From Sclerodactyla briareus (Eukaryota > Echinodermata > Holothuroidea > Dendrochirotida > Sclerodactylidae): a DNA stretch of 64,000 nucleotides. The stretch spans positions 310,001 to 374,000 of the forward strand of contig JAODTK010000223.1 of NCBI GenBank assembly GCA_026419785.1. The letters run 5' to 3'. The notes under the pieces are model-generated. The model saw only the letters and a program-made list of their open reading frames with translations. It ran no database searches and had not been told where the DNA came from. Positions 12,370-23,029 of the stretch are shown here, piece after piece (positions within the stretch are counted from its first letter, which is position 1; each line of letters starts with the position of its first letter). A program made the translations under genes and the position numbers.

Positions 12370-12418
12370 ATGGCTGATGGGGATACCACAGGTGCGGGTG
12401 AAAGGAGACGTGGCTTCA
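12370..12418 (+). CDS. Candidate first coding exon, unknown gene
   Basis: ATG at 12370 has a strong context (CACAAATGG: A at -3, G at +4). Sixteen codons encode MADGDTTGAGERRRGF, a typical flexible N-terminus. The frame then meets a near-consensus splice donor, TTCA|GTAAGTG, at 12418/12419 (phase 1). It follows a CpG-rich stretch. I do not recognise the protein. The next supported exon (13507) needs phase 0, so at least one exon between them is missing from this model, or this start belongs to another transcript. Support is from sequence signals only. Confidence 0.35.
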
Positions 12419-13506
12419 GTAAGTGTCTAGGCTATTACCTTTTCGCAAATAGCCTCTCACACTGCATTGTGGTCCAGCTCAGGGGCCAAGTAGGCAATAT
12501 ATGGGAAGCCAGCGATAGGACAATTTCGCGATAAAATTGATTTTTGTTCTGGCGAGAAACTAGCACATTTTAGCCAAAATTTTCATGATAAAGATGTAAA
12601 ATATTATCAGGGACAACATATAGTGAGTGTATCATAAGTCGATGGGGTCAGTATCATGAGTGCGGTCATGGGCCGTACCATAATGCCTTATAAACGCAGA
12701 GAGTCACGTGATAGTAGAGGTTGGGGGGGGGGGGACCGACGATGGTCAGTGAAAGTATACGAAATTTGAGAGAATATGCACAGCGAATGAGGGAAAATAA
12801 TTGAAATTTACAAGTTTCTCCAATACATGCTAACACGAAACCGCCCCTTGAAGTATCCCACAGTGCACTGCAACATAATTGTGAAAAGGTCTATGGTGAT
12901 AATCATTCTATGGTTGATTGATAGCATGTTGGTGGTACTTCATTTAGGACCACAGACAGTCCCCAATGTTGTTGATATAATTAGTAAATGGAGAGAAGAG
13001 ATAGAATTTGGGACCATGGGTGCACCATCTCGTGGGGGATTGGGGAGGAGGTATGCCCCCCACTTTTTTATCATTCACCCATTGACTTGGACATTTTCAC
13101 ACAGTAATTGACTTATTTCTGGTTCAAAGGTTTCATCACCCTGCCCCCCTCGCTTTCTCACTTGAATGTGCTACACTGGATAGAACACGTTTCAAGTTGT
13201 GCAAAGGGTTGACAGTGCCAGGTCCTGTGCACTGTCATTTGGCACGGATCTTTGTTTTTACATGAAACAGTCTTGGGGGAGGTTTGTCAACTAGGATGAG
13301 AGAGGCCAGGGGTTAGTTGGATCTGTCTGATACCACTGGGAGATTGATTGTGGGTTTGAACCCTGATTCAGTCATATATCAAACATAACGAAGATCTGTT
13401 GCATTCTCGCTGTGTGTATTTTGTACACACCTCAACATTAGGATACTGCCAAGGACTGAAAAAGACCATAGTCTCTCTCCATGTACACGTGGCATGTGAT
13501 TTACAG
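12419..13506 (+). other. Putative intron
   Basis: Contains a G12 run at 12723-12734 and an AT-rich stretch. No confident exon was seen. One weak possibility is an open phase-1 frame after the acceptor-like ATTTTCACACAG near 13100, but it has no good phase-0 donor. Confidence 0.3.
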
Positions 13507-13641
13507 GAATATATTAACCTGATCATAGGAACTGTGGCACTTCCTGACAATTTCAGAGAGTATAGTGGCAGCAGCTTTAACCACAGTGTTGGTCACACTC
13601 AAGGAGCAAGGCCAATTTTGGCGTTTGTGAGGGAGGTCAAG
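13507..13641 (+). CDS. Candidate internal exon (45 codons), unknown gene
   Basis: An acceptor (GTGATTTACAG) precedes exactly 45 open codons, followed by the donor GTCAAG|GTGTGT, giving a symmetric phase 0-0 exon. Only this one of three frames is open. The peptide contains LIIGTVALPDNFREYSG and GARPILAFVREVK, which looks like folded-protein sequence, but I cannot assign a family. The end phase matches the candidate exon at 14504. Confidence 0.4.
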
Positions 13642-14503
13642 GTGTGTGATGTGATGTGAATATGTGATAAATTTGGTTGAGCCTATCCATGTACCATGTG
13701 TATGTTTTTTTTATTTTTCGATTAACTCTATAGTTTATACAGCTAACCAACATACCAATTCATGTTGGAGAGCTATTCTGTTTACAAGGATTCATCATCC
13801 AAACTTTGACCTCTCATGACCTGAGTAACTGGACCCCTACACAAAAGAGATAAACGACTCCATGGCTCACTTACAGATTTCAAGTATTATTCCTGCAAGG
13901 ATTTCGGATTCGAAACTCTGTTGAACTCATGTGACCTTTGACCTGATCCCTAAAAAAATAGGGATCACCTGCAGTACCTCATATTAGGACCCCTTCAAAT
14001 CTTGTGTTGAACAGTTATCTTGTTTACAAGGCTTCAAGACATTTAACTGGGCCCACACAAAAAGGATAATTTACTCAATGGCCAACTTACATATCAACTA
14101 GTATGGAGCCTCTGATGTTGCAACAGGAATTCATGGTCACAGGGAGAATAGAGTTGAACCTGTGTTGAATCCTGTGATTTGCCTGTGGCCTTTTTGTTTT
14201 TAACAGTTGTTGTGTTTACAAGACTTTGACCTGGCCCTAAAAGGTAGGGTTCATGTGGCTAGCAATACATACCTAGTTTAATGAGCCCTTAACATTTTAC
14301 AAGGCGAGTTAGTTAGTGACACTGACATACACACCATATGCCACACCAGCATGATCACATGAATTTTTTCAACCTCTTGCCAAGGATTCGGGAAATGATG
14401 AAATTGTGTAGTTAGTAAAATGAACATCTAAGCAGTCGGTTTCAGTATGGTGGTTGTTCAAGGTCCAGTGTTCAGTTTTGATTCTCTTTCTCTTCTACCC
14501 TAG
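13642..14503 (+). repeat. Putative intron with ~235-bp tandem duplication
   Basis: Two related units beginning near 13765 and 14000 share the order GTTTACAAGG.TTCA, CACA.AAA..GATAA, CT.ATGGC..ACTTACA and AAGTAT-like words. A shorter third piece follows near 14215. Both contain TGACC(T)TTTGACCT-type words common in this genome's repeats. There is no coding signal. Confidence 0.45.
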
Positions 14504-14535
14504 CATGGGAGAATGATGATACTCACCTGCGAAAG
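14504..14535 (+). CDS. Candidate micro-exon, unknown gene
   Basis: A long pyrimidine tract ending TCTTCTACCCTAG is a strong acceptor, and AAAG|GTGAAC is an acceptable donor. The 32-base exon runs from phase 0 to phase 2 and would encode HGRMMILTCE plus two bases, matching both neighbouring candidate exons. Another frame of the same block reads WENDDTHLRK and would fit only if the upstream phase were 1. The splice sites are better supported than the reading frame. Confidence 0.3.
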
Positions 14536-15056
14536 GTGAACTTGGTGTTCTCATTCCCAAGAAAGTGAGAGAGAAAGCTCTGAGAAGAATGCCAAAATAT
14601 GTTGATGGTACAGTATGTCTCGAGATTCTTACTCATAGAGCCTGGGGCTGGAAATATGGTCAGGACAATGCATCCACAACGACAGATTGTATCACATGCT
14701 CTGAAAGTTGACACGGGTACAGTAGGAGAACCACAAGTAATTCTGTCCTAGGGAGTTACAAACTTGAACCAAGCACCATTAAATCTCTTCAGACAACGTC
14801 ATCTCAAACCTTTCTAGGCGTAATGCTACCATTTGGCTTTCAGTACCAGCAATCCCCAAATATCTATAATTACTAAACCCCGGTATCATCATCAGCCATT
14901 CTCTCAAAGTGGCCAAATCCCCTGAATATTCGATTTTTAGTTACTAATCCTACTGTCTGAGCTTGAGCTTGCTCCTAAACTCATCCGGACTGTATATAAC
15001 TATCCTTGAGACATTGCAGATCCATTGGATCATTGACGTTCCTCATTTGTTTTCAG

Positions 15057-15127
15057 ATCATCAACCCTGACTATCCGGTCCCACAAACCAACAAGTGCAT
15101 CAGGCACTGACATGCAGTCTGCCCCAA
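15057..15127 (+). CDS. Candidate internal exon, Ser/Thr-rich
   Basis: The acceptor CATTTGTTTTCAG is strong and the donor CCAA|GTAAAT is good. The 71-base exon goes from phase 2 to phase 1 and encodes SSTLTIRSHKPTSASGTD then MQSAP, a disordered Ser/Thr-rich linker. Phases match the exons placed at 14504-14535 and 15507-15598. A different frame, ending in a stop after IINPDYPVPQTNKCIRH, is an alternative if the upstream phase differs. Confidence 0.35.
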
Positions 15128-15506
15128 GTAAATGAGAGGACCGCACTGCTATTGTAGCCAGCAATGGCAGTCGCACTCTAGACTACTTGCTATCACTTCT
15201 CACTGCTCAGGCAGTCACACTCTTATCATAGTATTACGTAGATCACCTACAGAGAAACAACCTTGGACAATTGGATGTTTGCTTATTATAACAATTATGA
15301 CTTGACTTTGAAGGAATGTTTTGGCTATCGCATCTTTGTATGTTTGTATAAAGCTCTTGCCATTAGTCCCTGTCACAAGATTTTTGTTGTATTTTGATAC
15401 GTTTGGCTGAATAAATTGTCTGTATATCTGCACAAATAACAAGTTGTTGTCAGATCACACTTTTTTTTCAGGGAAGCTTTAAATATTCCTCCTCTTCCTC
15501 TCCCAG

Positions 15507-15598
15507 CATTCACTGTTTGCTGTTCATCGTCTGGTGTGGGAATGGTCTACAAGTGTCGGAAGGAGAACAGCGACTTGAAAGCGTTGTCGGACCAGATA
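15507..15598 (+). CDS. Candidate internal exon, start of coiled coil
   Basis: A very strong polypyrimidine acceptor (CTCTTCCTCTCCCAG) precedes 92 bases ending at a consensus donor (CAGATA|GTAAGTA). In the frame dictated by the previous exon it encodes FTVCCSSSGVGMVYKCRK then ENSDLKALSDQI. Hydrophobic spacing in the last part suggests the beginning of a coiled coil. A second acceptor at 15470-15471 could extend the exon upstream with EALNIPPLPLPA in the same frame. The exon ends in phase 0. Confidence 0.45.
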
Positions 15599-15727
15599 GT
15601 AAGTAAACAAAAAGTGAGGCACTAGGCAGTTACGTGGTAACTGAAGATGCCACCTGTAACTAGACACTGGAAGGTGGGTAAACCGTTGACATGTCCAATT
15701 TGATATCAAATTTGCTTCCATTCCAAG

Positions 15728-15790
15728 AAACAAATCAAGCAGGAGAATGGAAAAGTGGTACCAGTGAATCTTTGCAAGCGAACATTCCTG
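15728..15790 (+). CDS. Candidate internal exon continuing coiled coil
   Basis: After the acceptor TTCCATTCCAAG the phase-0 frame reads KQIKQENGKVVPVNLCKRTF and continues the heptad-like pattern of the previous exon (…ALSDQI|KQIKQEN…). The donor is uncertain: CCTG|GTTTCA at 15790 or CCA|GTGAAT at 15763. The frame stops at 15830, so a donor must precede that point. Confidence 0.35.
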
Positions 15791-15938
15791 GTTTCAAATT
15801 CAGCAAGGCACAGGGACTTCTTTCCCTAGGTCGCTGTAATCACAGTTGTGAAAGCATTGGCATGATAAGTTTTGCGCTTGTCTGTAAGCAGTCACGTCAC
15901 GTTGGACATTAATCTTTTGCTCCTGCTCGTCCTTTCAG

Positions 15939-15972
15939 GGGGGGGGATGTTAAATGGCAGTCCAGGAAGCAG
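15939..15972 (+). CDS. Candidate micro-exon with poly-G start
   Basis: The strong acceptor TGCTCGTCCTTTCAG and strong donor AAGCAG|GTGAGA bracket 34 bases. The block begins with eight G and then encodes DVKWQSRKQ. The phase depends on the exact G count, which is the kind of homopolymer where sequence errors are common. With the given length it needs phase 2, and one G fewer would give phase 0. Confidence 0.25.
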
Positions 15973-16367
15973 GTGAGAATGGTTACACTCTGCCTCGATA
16001 TATTCTGAGCATAGCCAAAGAGAGAATGCGAATTATCCACGATCAATACAGTCAGGCTTCCTAGCGAACCCGTAGTACTTAATCAAAACCAATTGAAAAA
16101 TTGAAGTTAAAATATGAGTTTATGAACTAACAAAATTATGAAAATCTGACCTCAGGTGACCTCAAAATGATTGCCACCGTTGTCCGTCGTGTTCGCAATT
16201 ACAAGTTTTGTGAACATCTGAATACAAAACTGTTGGAAATAGCCGCCCGCAAGCCATGGTAACTTTTGAGCTTGCTCCAGATCTACATGAGGAACATGGG
16301 TGCCAGTTCCAGCTTAATAGTACAAAGTGTGCAAGCAGCTGTGCTGCAGAGGACAAACAGAGATAAA
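15973..16367. other. Putative intron, no gene seen
   Basis: Contains a copy of the GACCTCAGGTGACCTC repeat word at about 16149, shared with 22420-22760 and 46140-46230. No other features were seen. Confidence 0.35.
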
Positions 16368-16869
16368 CTAGAGCACCAATGGTGCTGTAGCTCAACCGCA
16401 CAAATGTACCAAGAAGAATGTACAATTATGTGAAAAGTTAAGATCATGAGGCCAAGAAGGAGTTTCAAACAATGGTATATTGTGCCCCTGTAACAATTTT
16501 TTACCTTGAGTCCATATGGCCAAAAACTAAAATTCACATGATGAGCTTCAGGCGACCACACTAGGCCTGGGTCCCGAATCCCTGGGCACCCTGAAGGTTC
16601 AACTAATAGACCATTCATTATGACCGAATATCAAGCAATGTGCATGATAACTTTGAAGAAAATCAATTGGAGATGTGGGAGATGCATTTCAATACCTGTG
16701 TAAAATTCATGAAATGGCCCTGGGCCTAAGTGGGACCTTGGACGAAGAGTCGTTGAAACACCCCGGGTACCCAGTTAGACATCCATATGACCGACATATG
16801 TTAGCTCTATGCACCGAAATTTATAAGAGGAGAATCATTGTGCGTGATTTCACATAATTGGCCCTAGGG

Positions 16870-17085
16870 CCAAGGGGTAGGCCAATTTACAAGTGCTGCT
16901 GCGTGGGCTTACCCCCACCCCACAGTTAAGGACTTAAACCCATGTTTGTTGTGGGTACCGCCAAAGAGGCATTGCCTTATTCCGTGTACATGGGTGAAGG
17001 ATTCGCAGCTGACAATTAGGGGCAGTTCCCCGTCTACCACCCTTGCTGGGCCTTGAATAGGATCGATCCTATGTTCGGCAAGTAT
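16870..17085 (+). repeat. Small repeat inserted in satellite, sister at 50820-50975
   Basis: Shares GCATTGCCTTATTCCGTGTAC, GGTGA.GGATTC.CAGCTGACAAT, CTTGCTGG.CCTT and GATCCTATG-type blocks with 50820-50975. Its presence explains why the first satellite unit spacing is about 690 bp rather than 450. Class unknown. Confidence 0.55.
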
Positions 17086-18608
17086 ACCAAAAATGGGAAA
17101 AAAATACGAAGAGGCCTGGGCCCTACACCCCTGGGCACCCAGGAGATAGGATATTCGACCGTCATGATGACCCGACATCAGCACTATGCAACAACATTTG
17201 TTGGGGTTACAAAATTTTGCAGTATATCATATAATGGGCCTTAGGGCCCCAAAGTGATGCGGCCCCCCCCCCCCTTGCCTTGAACCCAAAATTCATAAAC
17301 ACTCCTAAGGCCCTTTACCCAAGAACCATTACATGTACCATTGAAGAAAATCAATTGAAGCTTGTGCGAGGATATGTATTTCAAAAATACCCATTGAGTG
17401 TGAAATTTCAGAAATGGGCCCTGGGCCCAAAAGGGACCTTGGACAGAAGATTCTTTTAAAATCGTAAAGGTGCGGATGTTGGAGCATCATTATGACTGAA
17501 TGTTAGCACAGTGCACCAAAATTTGTAAAAGGAGAAACATTTGCATAAGGTCCACATGATGGGCCCCAGGGCCCACACTGGGGCCTCGGGTCCTAAACTC
17601 CTGGGCACCCTGGAGATACGGCTATTAGACCGTCGTTATGACCAAAACATCGCACTTCCAACAAAATTTGTGGGAGATACCAAATTTTGCAGTATTTCAT
17701 ATAAGGGCCCTAGGGCCCAAAGTGGGCCTTGAACCCAACCTCCCTCTTTAATTCCATAACACTCCTAATGCCCTTTACCCAAGAACCATTACATGTAACC
17801 TTGAAGAAAATCAATTGAAGCTGTGCGAGAGAAGGATTGTAGTTCAAGTACCATTGAGTGAATTTTCATAATGAAATGGGCCCTGGGCCCAAAAGGGACC
17901 TTGGACAGAAGATTCTTGAACATCGTAAAGGTGCGGATGTTGGAGCATCATTATGACTGAATGTTAGCACAGTGCACCAAAATTTGTAAAAGGAGAAAAA
18001 TTTTGCATCAGTCCACTTGATGGGCCCCAGGGCCCACTTCGGGCCTCGGGTCCTAAACTCCTGGGCACCCTGGAGATACGGCTATTAGACCGTCATTATG
18101 ACCGAACATCAGCACTATGCAACAACATTTGTGGGGGTTACAAAATTTTGCAGTATTTCATATAAGGGCCCTAGGGCCCAAAGTGGGCCCTGAACCCCAA
18201 ATTCCTGAACACCCTCAATGGCCCCCTACCCAGGATCATTACAGTTAACATTGAAGAAAATCATTTGAAGATTGTGGGAGGAGATGCATTTCAAGTACAA
18301 TTGTGTGAAAAATTTCATAAACTGGGCCCTGGGGCCCAAGTGGGACCTTGAACCAAACAATCATGTAAATTCCGAAGGTACGGCTGTTAGACCATCATTA
18401 TGACCGAATATCAGCACTGTGCACCAAAATTTGTAGAGATACATTTTGGAATTTTACCACAATGGCCTATATTGCCCCTTTAGTGACCTTTGACCTTGAC
18501 CTTCAAATGGTAAACAGTCCATCGGGTCAATGAACATTGTGTCCAAGTTTGGGTGACATCCATCACAGAATGACTGTTTGGGAGCCAAAAAAGGCAATTT
18601 AACAACTG

Positions 18609-18670
<62 letters not shown>
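18609..18670 (+). repeat. (GATA)n microsatellite
   Basis: About fifteen uninterrupted GATA repeats sit near the 3' end of the composite repeat. The sister copy has only about four (31736-31751), so the array has expanded or contracted since duplication. Confidence 0.95.
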
Positions 18671-18724
18671 GTGACATGCAGATTCCAATAGCTCAACCAG
18701 CATAGCTGGTTTGAGCTAAAAAAC

Positions 18725-21290
18725 AGAAGAGGGGATGTAATGACCCGAGGGTCTCCCAGCATGTAACGTACAGTTGATCACAAGTTGAATACCACTCTGC
18801 CTAACTAAGGTTTCTCAAGATGTTCTGAAGCTGTTGTTGGGTTACTAGGTTGAATGCTTTGGATTTGACAGGGATTAGCTGTAGGGTGAGTCAACTGGGA
18901 GGACATTCGGTGACAACCGCTCCTGTCGTTGGCGAAATTTGTTGATTTGAACTTTAAACTCTTGAGCTGCCACAGGTGAGTTACAATGTAGCAACAGATC
19001 ATCTTTCCAAAAACTGGCAAGATGAAAAGCGGGACTTGCAAAACCACGATCAAAATTGGCAATTCTAGCATGTTCATTGTCGAGTTAATTTATTTTACTT
19101 AAATGAAATTTCACAAACTGATGACATCACAGGAGTAACGATAGAAAGGTCGTCCATTGGACGTTTCACAGTACTTTAAACGTGATATTTTGTGCAGTTA
19201 TAGCAGAAAATATTAGTTAATATCCAGGAATAAAATTATTCTTAAAATCTTGTGAAGTTTTAATCAGATCCCCATTATAGTTCTTTGTCACTGGGTGTAC
19301 AAAGACATGTTGTGGATTGTTTTGTTACAAAAGGTCCGGGTTACTCTTGTGACATCAAACATCTATCTCTGCACCACACCATAGGGGACTGTCCATAGTC
19401 ACATTGCTACAACCTCCATCAGTCACACTGACAGCCATAGGTTACTATATAGTTGACATTCAGGTTGTGCAGAAATACCTCATTGTAGTTTCTAAGGCAT
19501 GCTCGCTATTTGGAACCCCACAATCATAAAGATTGCACTGTTCGCACATCACACAAAGATAAACTTCAGTCCCCGCTGTAGGTACACTGGAAGGCTGAGA
19601 ATATCAAATTATATCCATCCATTTGAGGGTGGTTACAGGGGTATTGCGCATTATGATCATGGCATATTGCTGATGAAAACATCATCGTTTCTTCAGCTTT
19701 CAGGTCTAGAAATAACAAGCTGTCTCTCACTATTCTTTCATAGCTTTTCTATTCTTTCTCAAGTGCGGCATCGTCCATAAGGTTGTAAGCTTTGCCATCT
19801 TGCGCCCAAATGAGAGAAACATCAGATGCTGTATTATAGGTAGAGGGCACACTGTTGTAGTATGTGGTGGTAGAGAGTGAAGTAGCTTCCACATTAACAT
19901 TGAGGTCAAAAGGTGTCATGTGTGTCACTGACAAGCAGTGAATCACCAAGGTCTTTTCCCAGTCTTGTCTTGACCCTTTCTGCTAATTGAAGTCACAAGG
20001 AAAAAAAAAAGTTGCAAGGTCATCTCATTGAGATGAAGACTCGGGGATGGGGGGGGGTCCGGGATTCCAGCCAATTTTGAAGCGGCCAATGAAATATTGT
20101 TGCGAATAGGGACTGAGGTAATTTTATGGTTTGGATATTAACAAGCTCCTGACTAACGAGTTGAGTTCCGAGCTTAGCCACTTGGCACTAGATGTGATGT
20201 GAGAAATTAGAAAACCCATTTACAGGGCCTACAGGCAATTACAGCATGTCACTGCCACTCCAGCTTCAACATCATCAAGGTTCATGTCCAGAGCCAATTG
20301 TATAAACTATCAAATCTCTGATGAAGGATCACATCCCAAAACACACCAAGGATCAGGCCATGCCAAAACAGACATCGGTTGTCAATCCTGGGGTACATGC
20401 TTTTCGATTTTCACAAAGTGGAACGCTGACTTGAGGTCTTGGCCCCCACCACTTGGGTATTCTAAGATGGACATTGAAGCATCACCTAACACACTCACCC
20501 ATAGAAGCACATGCTGGAGGCTGGATGCCACACCCAATCACCTCGTTCAATTGTGAGCCCTCTACTGAGTATCCACAAGCTGCACCACCATGAGCTCTGA
20601 GCGGTCCTGGCGGCCTCTCTGATGGGTTCCATATGGAACATGATGGACAGGATTGGTCCATATTACAAGAGGAAGCATTAGTTTTGACTTAACAATCAGG
20701 GGGGGGGGGGGGGAAAACACCATCTGATCATTAACATCCCCGCCTCTTGAGACCCTTGACATTGGCCAGCAGTATGAGTATATGCAGCAAAGTAATATGA
20801 GGGAGGGAGAATAACACCCCCCCCCCCCCACCCCACACATGGAAAAACATGGTGATCAGAAGCAATGGTAAGTGATTCCTGGAAAAAATCAACAGGTTGA
20901 ATTGTTCATTGGCGGTTGAAGCGGTGATGGGTAACCTTCACAAGTGCAGTGACCGCTGTTGTTCATTAAAGATGGAACTGTTGAGATGTAATATGCAGAA
21001 CTTTGTCTGCAGGAGGGAGCATTGGGGTAGTAGTAGGAAGTCTTGGGAATATCAGCGATTGGCGCCCTACTAATTGTAGCCAGGGAAGATGTCAATAACC
21101 TAGTGATGGACGCTAAATTTTTGATTTTGCTTGATGAGGCAGGCAGCAGGTCTATGAGCAATGAGATCATGGTGAGAGGCTAACAGTTACTTCTCTATGC
21201 AAACAAGCAGGTTGTTAACAGTTTACCCCAGTCTGATGTTACAAGCAAGGTTTCACACAGTATGGACTTCTTTGAGCGTTTATGAACACA
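18725..21290. other. Intergenic or intronic DNA, no firm gene
   Basis: Holds a G16 run at 20699-20714 and a C13 run at 20817-20829 facing each other about 100 bp apart. A plus-strand frame near 20900-21060 (NCSLAVEAVMGNLHKCSD…) could be an exon preceding 22000, because a donor-like GG|GTAGTA would give phase 1, but the splice signals are weak. Otherwise nothing is recognised. Confidence 0.3.
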
Positions 21291-21409
21291 ACTAATTACT
21301 CTCGGGACAGCGGTTGATGTGCAGCTTTGATGATCATTGCTACCTGTGCTGTGATATGCTCATGCCACAATCCAACATGACTTCCACCGCATGTATAGTG
21401 ACATGAATT

Positions 21410-21620
21410 ATATCACCATCATCTGTCCAGTCTCCAATCCTTCAGCTTTGTTGGACGTGCTCAGCCATTCCTCTTGGGTTGATCTCGAGGAGCTCGACCG
21501 GGCACTTTTGCATATCGGCCACTCCTCTGAATACAGCCATCACTACGCTGAACATGCCAGTACCAGTCAAGCCTTCTGCTACGTAGGCTGGTCACCAAAT
21601 GGGAAGTTTCGTCGAAACTT
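21410..21620 (-). mobile_element. LINE reverse-transcriptase 3' fragment
   Basis: The minus-strand translation reads RLDWYWHVQRSDGCIQRSG then VPGRAPRDQPKRNG and KLKDWRL. This is the common end of LINE reverse transcriptases (L.WYGHV.R.DG… RPRGRPK..W…DLK). Internal stops and loss of upstream domains show a dead fragment. The plus-strand open frame over the same bases is a shadow. Confidence 0.65.
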
Positions 21621-21999
21621 CATATAGGCAGTCCAGTGCCTTCTTATCTTCTTTAATATAAAATAACGAAATAGGGTACATGTTCTGACTTATTTACAGA
21701 AAATGGAACATATTCTATATTCTGAGTAGTGTGTTTAACGCGGTTGATGAAATTTTCGACAGGGAATGATGGCGTTCATTAGTGTGAGGACGAAACAAAC
21801 AGTCCATGATGACTTCCTGCCATAGGTGGCTTGACAGCATGCCGAGGCTCATTGGACCCTGATACTCTAGCTTTGCTTCGATCACGTACTACATTACCAA
21901 TGGGCCTTATGTACTAAAGCACATTATATGTGCTATTTGTAAATGCGTAAGTTTCAAACCTTAAGTGACTCCAATATTTTTTTTTCTCATGATTTCCAG

Positions 22000-22337
22000 C
22001 TTACAAGGACAAAGATTTATTGAGGTTGAAAGTGGAAAGTACTCAAGAGAGGAAAGAGTCGAGATACGGAATCACAAAAAAAGAACGGGACAGGGATGCA
22101 GTAAAGGGGGCCATGCAACAGTGGAACAATCGATATCGTCACTTCGCAGCGAAAGGAACTGAATTGCATGGAGACAGTCTGAATCTGAAGAATCGTAGGA
22201 CAGCTACCAAACACCAGGAACACACCATCTTTTTTATTCTGATCAATGGTGGTTTGATGATGCTATTATTATCTGTGATGATTAAGATCATGGCCAAATC
22301 AGCAGTAACAAGCCTGCAGCTACACTTTGGCCAGTAG
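22000..22337 (+). CDS. Candidate terminal exon, membrane-anchored tail
   Basis: A good acceptor (TTTTTTCTCATGATTTCCAG) leads into a phase-1 frame open for 111 codons to TAG at 22335. The peptide starts YKDKDLLRLKVESTQERKES, followed by a strongly charged helical region (TKKERDRDAVKGAMQQW…). It then has a hydrophobic segment of about 20 residues (IFFILINGGLMMLLLSVMIK) and a short tail, the layout of a tail-anchored or single-pass protein. An AATAAA lies 560 bp on, at 22893. No family is recognised. It may be the 3' end of the gene begun near 12370, but linking exons were not found. Confidence 0.4.
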
Positions 22338-23029
22338 AAAAACTGAGGACATGTGCAGGTATAAGGTAAACCGCTGATGAGTTTATCCCACAGACATGAC
22401 TTTTTGTAGAAAAAAATTGATAAATCAGCAAATCTGACCTCATGTTATTTTGAAATGACCTTCATGTGTCAGGACTAACAAACAGTCCACTTACACAAGT
22501 TTTGTCAACCTGTCGTAGTTTGAAAAATCGAGAAAAAAAACAAATTTGGCCTCTGGTGATCTTGAAATCACCGTCATGTTATTCGGGACCAACGTTTGAC
22601 CCCAACCAACCAAGTTTCGTGGAAGCAAGACTTGGTATTTCGCACAAAAGGACATTGAAATCACCATCTGTTTTTCGGGACAACTTTTGTCGCAACCCAC
22701 CAGTTTCCTGCAAGTCGGCTAAATCAGCTTTTGTTCCGGATATGAACAACAGTCCAATCCATTAAATCTGTTCAAATCAAACAAAGTTATCAAAATCCCT
22801 GAACAAAAAAAAACACAAATTTGACCCGCCTGCACATGTCTAGTTGACCTCTGTACTATATTGGCAGGAACAGGATTTGAGTATATATTTGGAATAAAAC
22901 CCCACCAATTAGTCAATGAATGGTACATAATCTATTACACTTCTTACTGGTACAGTCGATTCGTCCCATGTACTATTAAGCTGCAAACCCGAGTGAAGTA
23001 TTCCATTCCCCCCCCCCCCTTCCCTGGAA
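22338..23029. repeat. Putative 3' region with GGTGACCTC-type repeat
   Basis: Three diverged units (near 22430, 22535 and 22640) carry TGACCT/GGCCTC..GGTGA.CTTGAAATCACCGTCATGTT-like words and CGGGACCAACGTT, also found at 46140-46230. A possible polyadenylation signal AATAAA lies at 22893-22898. A C-run lies at about 23010-23019. Confidence 0.4.

Larger units (their letters stand above)
16368..18724 (+). repeat. Composite mobile repeat carrying satellite array, copy 1
   Basis: The 2.36-kb repeat begins CTAGAGCACCAATGGTGCTG and ends with the hairpin CCAGC-ATA-GCTGG…TTTGAGCTAAAAAAC, as does 29675-31804. In between are about four units of 450 bp, marked by TTGAAGAAAATCAATTG near 16654, 17341, 17803 and 18251. 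Each unit holds three variants of the palindrome GGGCCC-(CT/CC/TA)-GGGCCC about 145 bp apart (17416, 17561, 17705, 17878, 18022, 18166, 18324). The first unit is stretched by a separate insertion at about 16870-17085. A GATA microsatellite lies near the 3' end. No protein is encoded. Confidence 0.75.

Noticed and set aside
18454-18762. Open frame with SIYLSIYL repeats
   Set aside because: It is a reading of the GATA microsatellite within a non-coding repeat.
21391-21627. Plus-strand exon (LLDVLSHSSWVDLEELDRAL…)
   Set aside because: It looked coding, but the minus strand reads a clear LINE reverse-transcriptase end, which explains the local composition.
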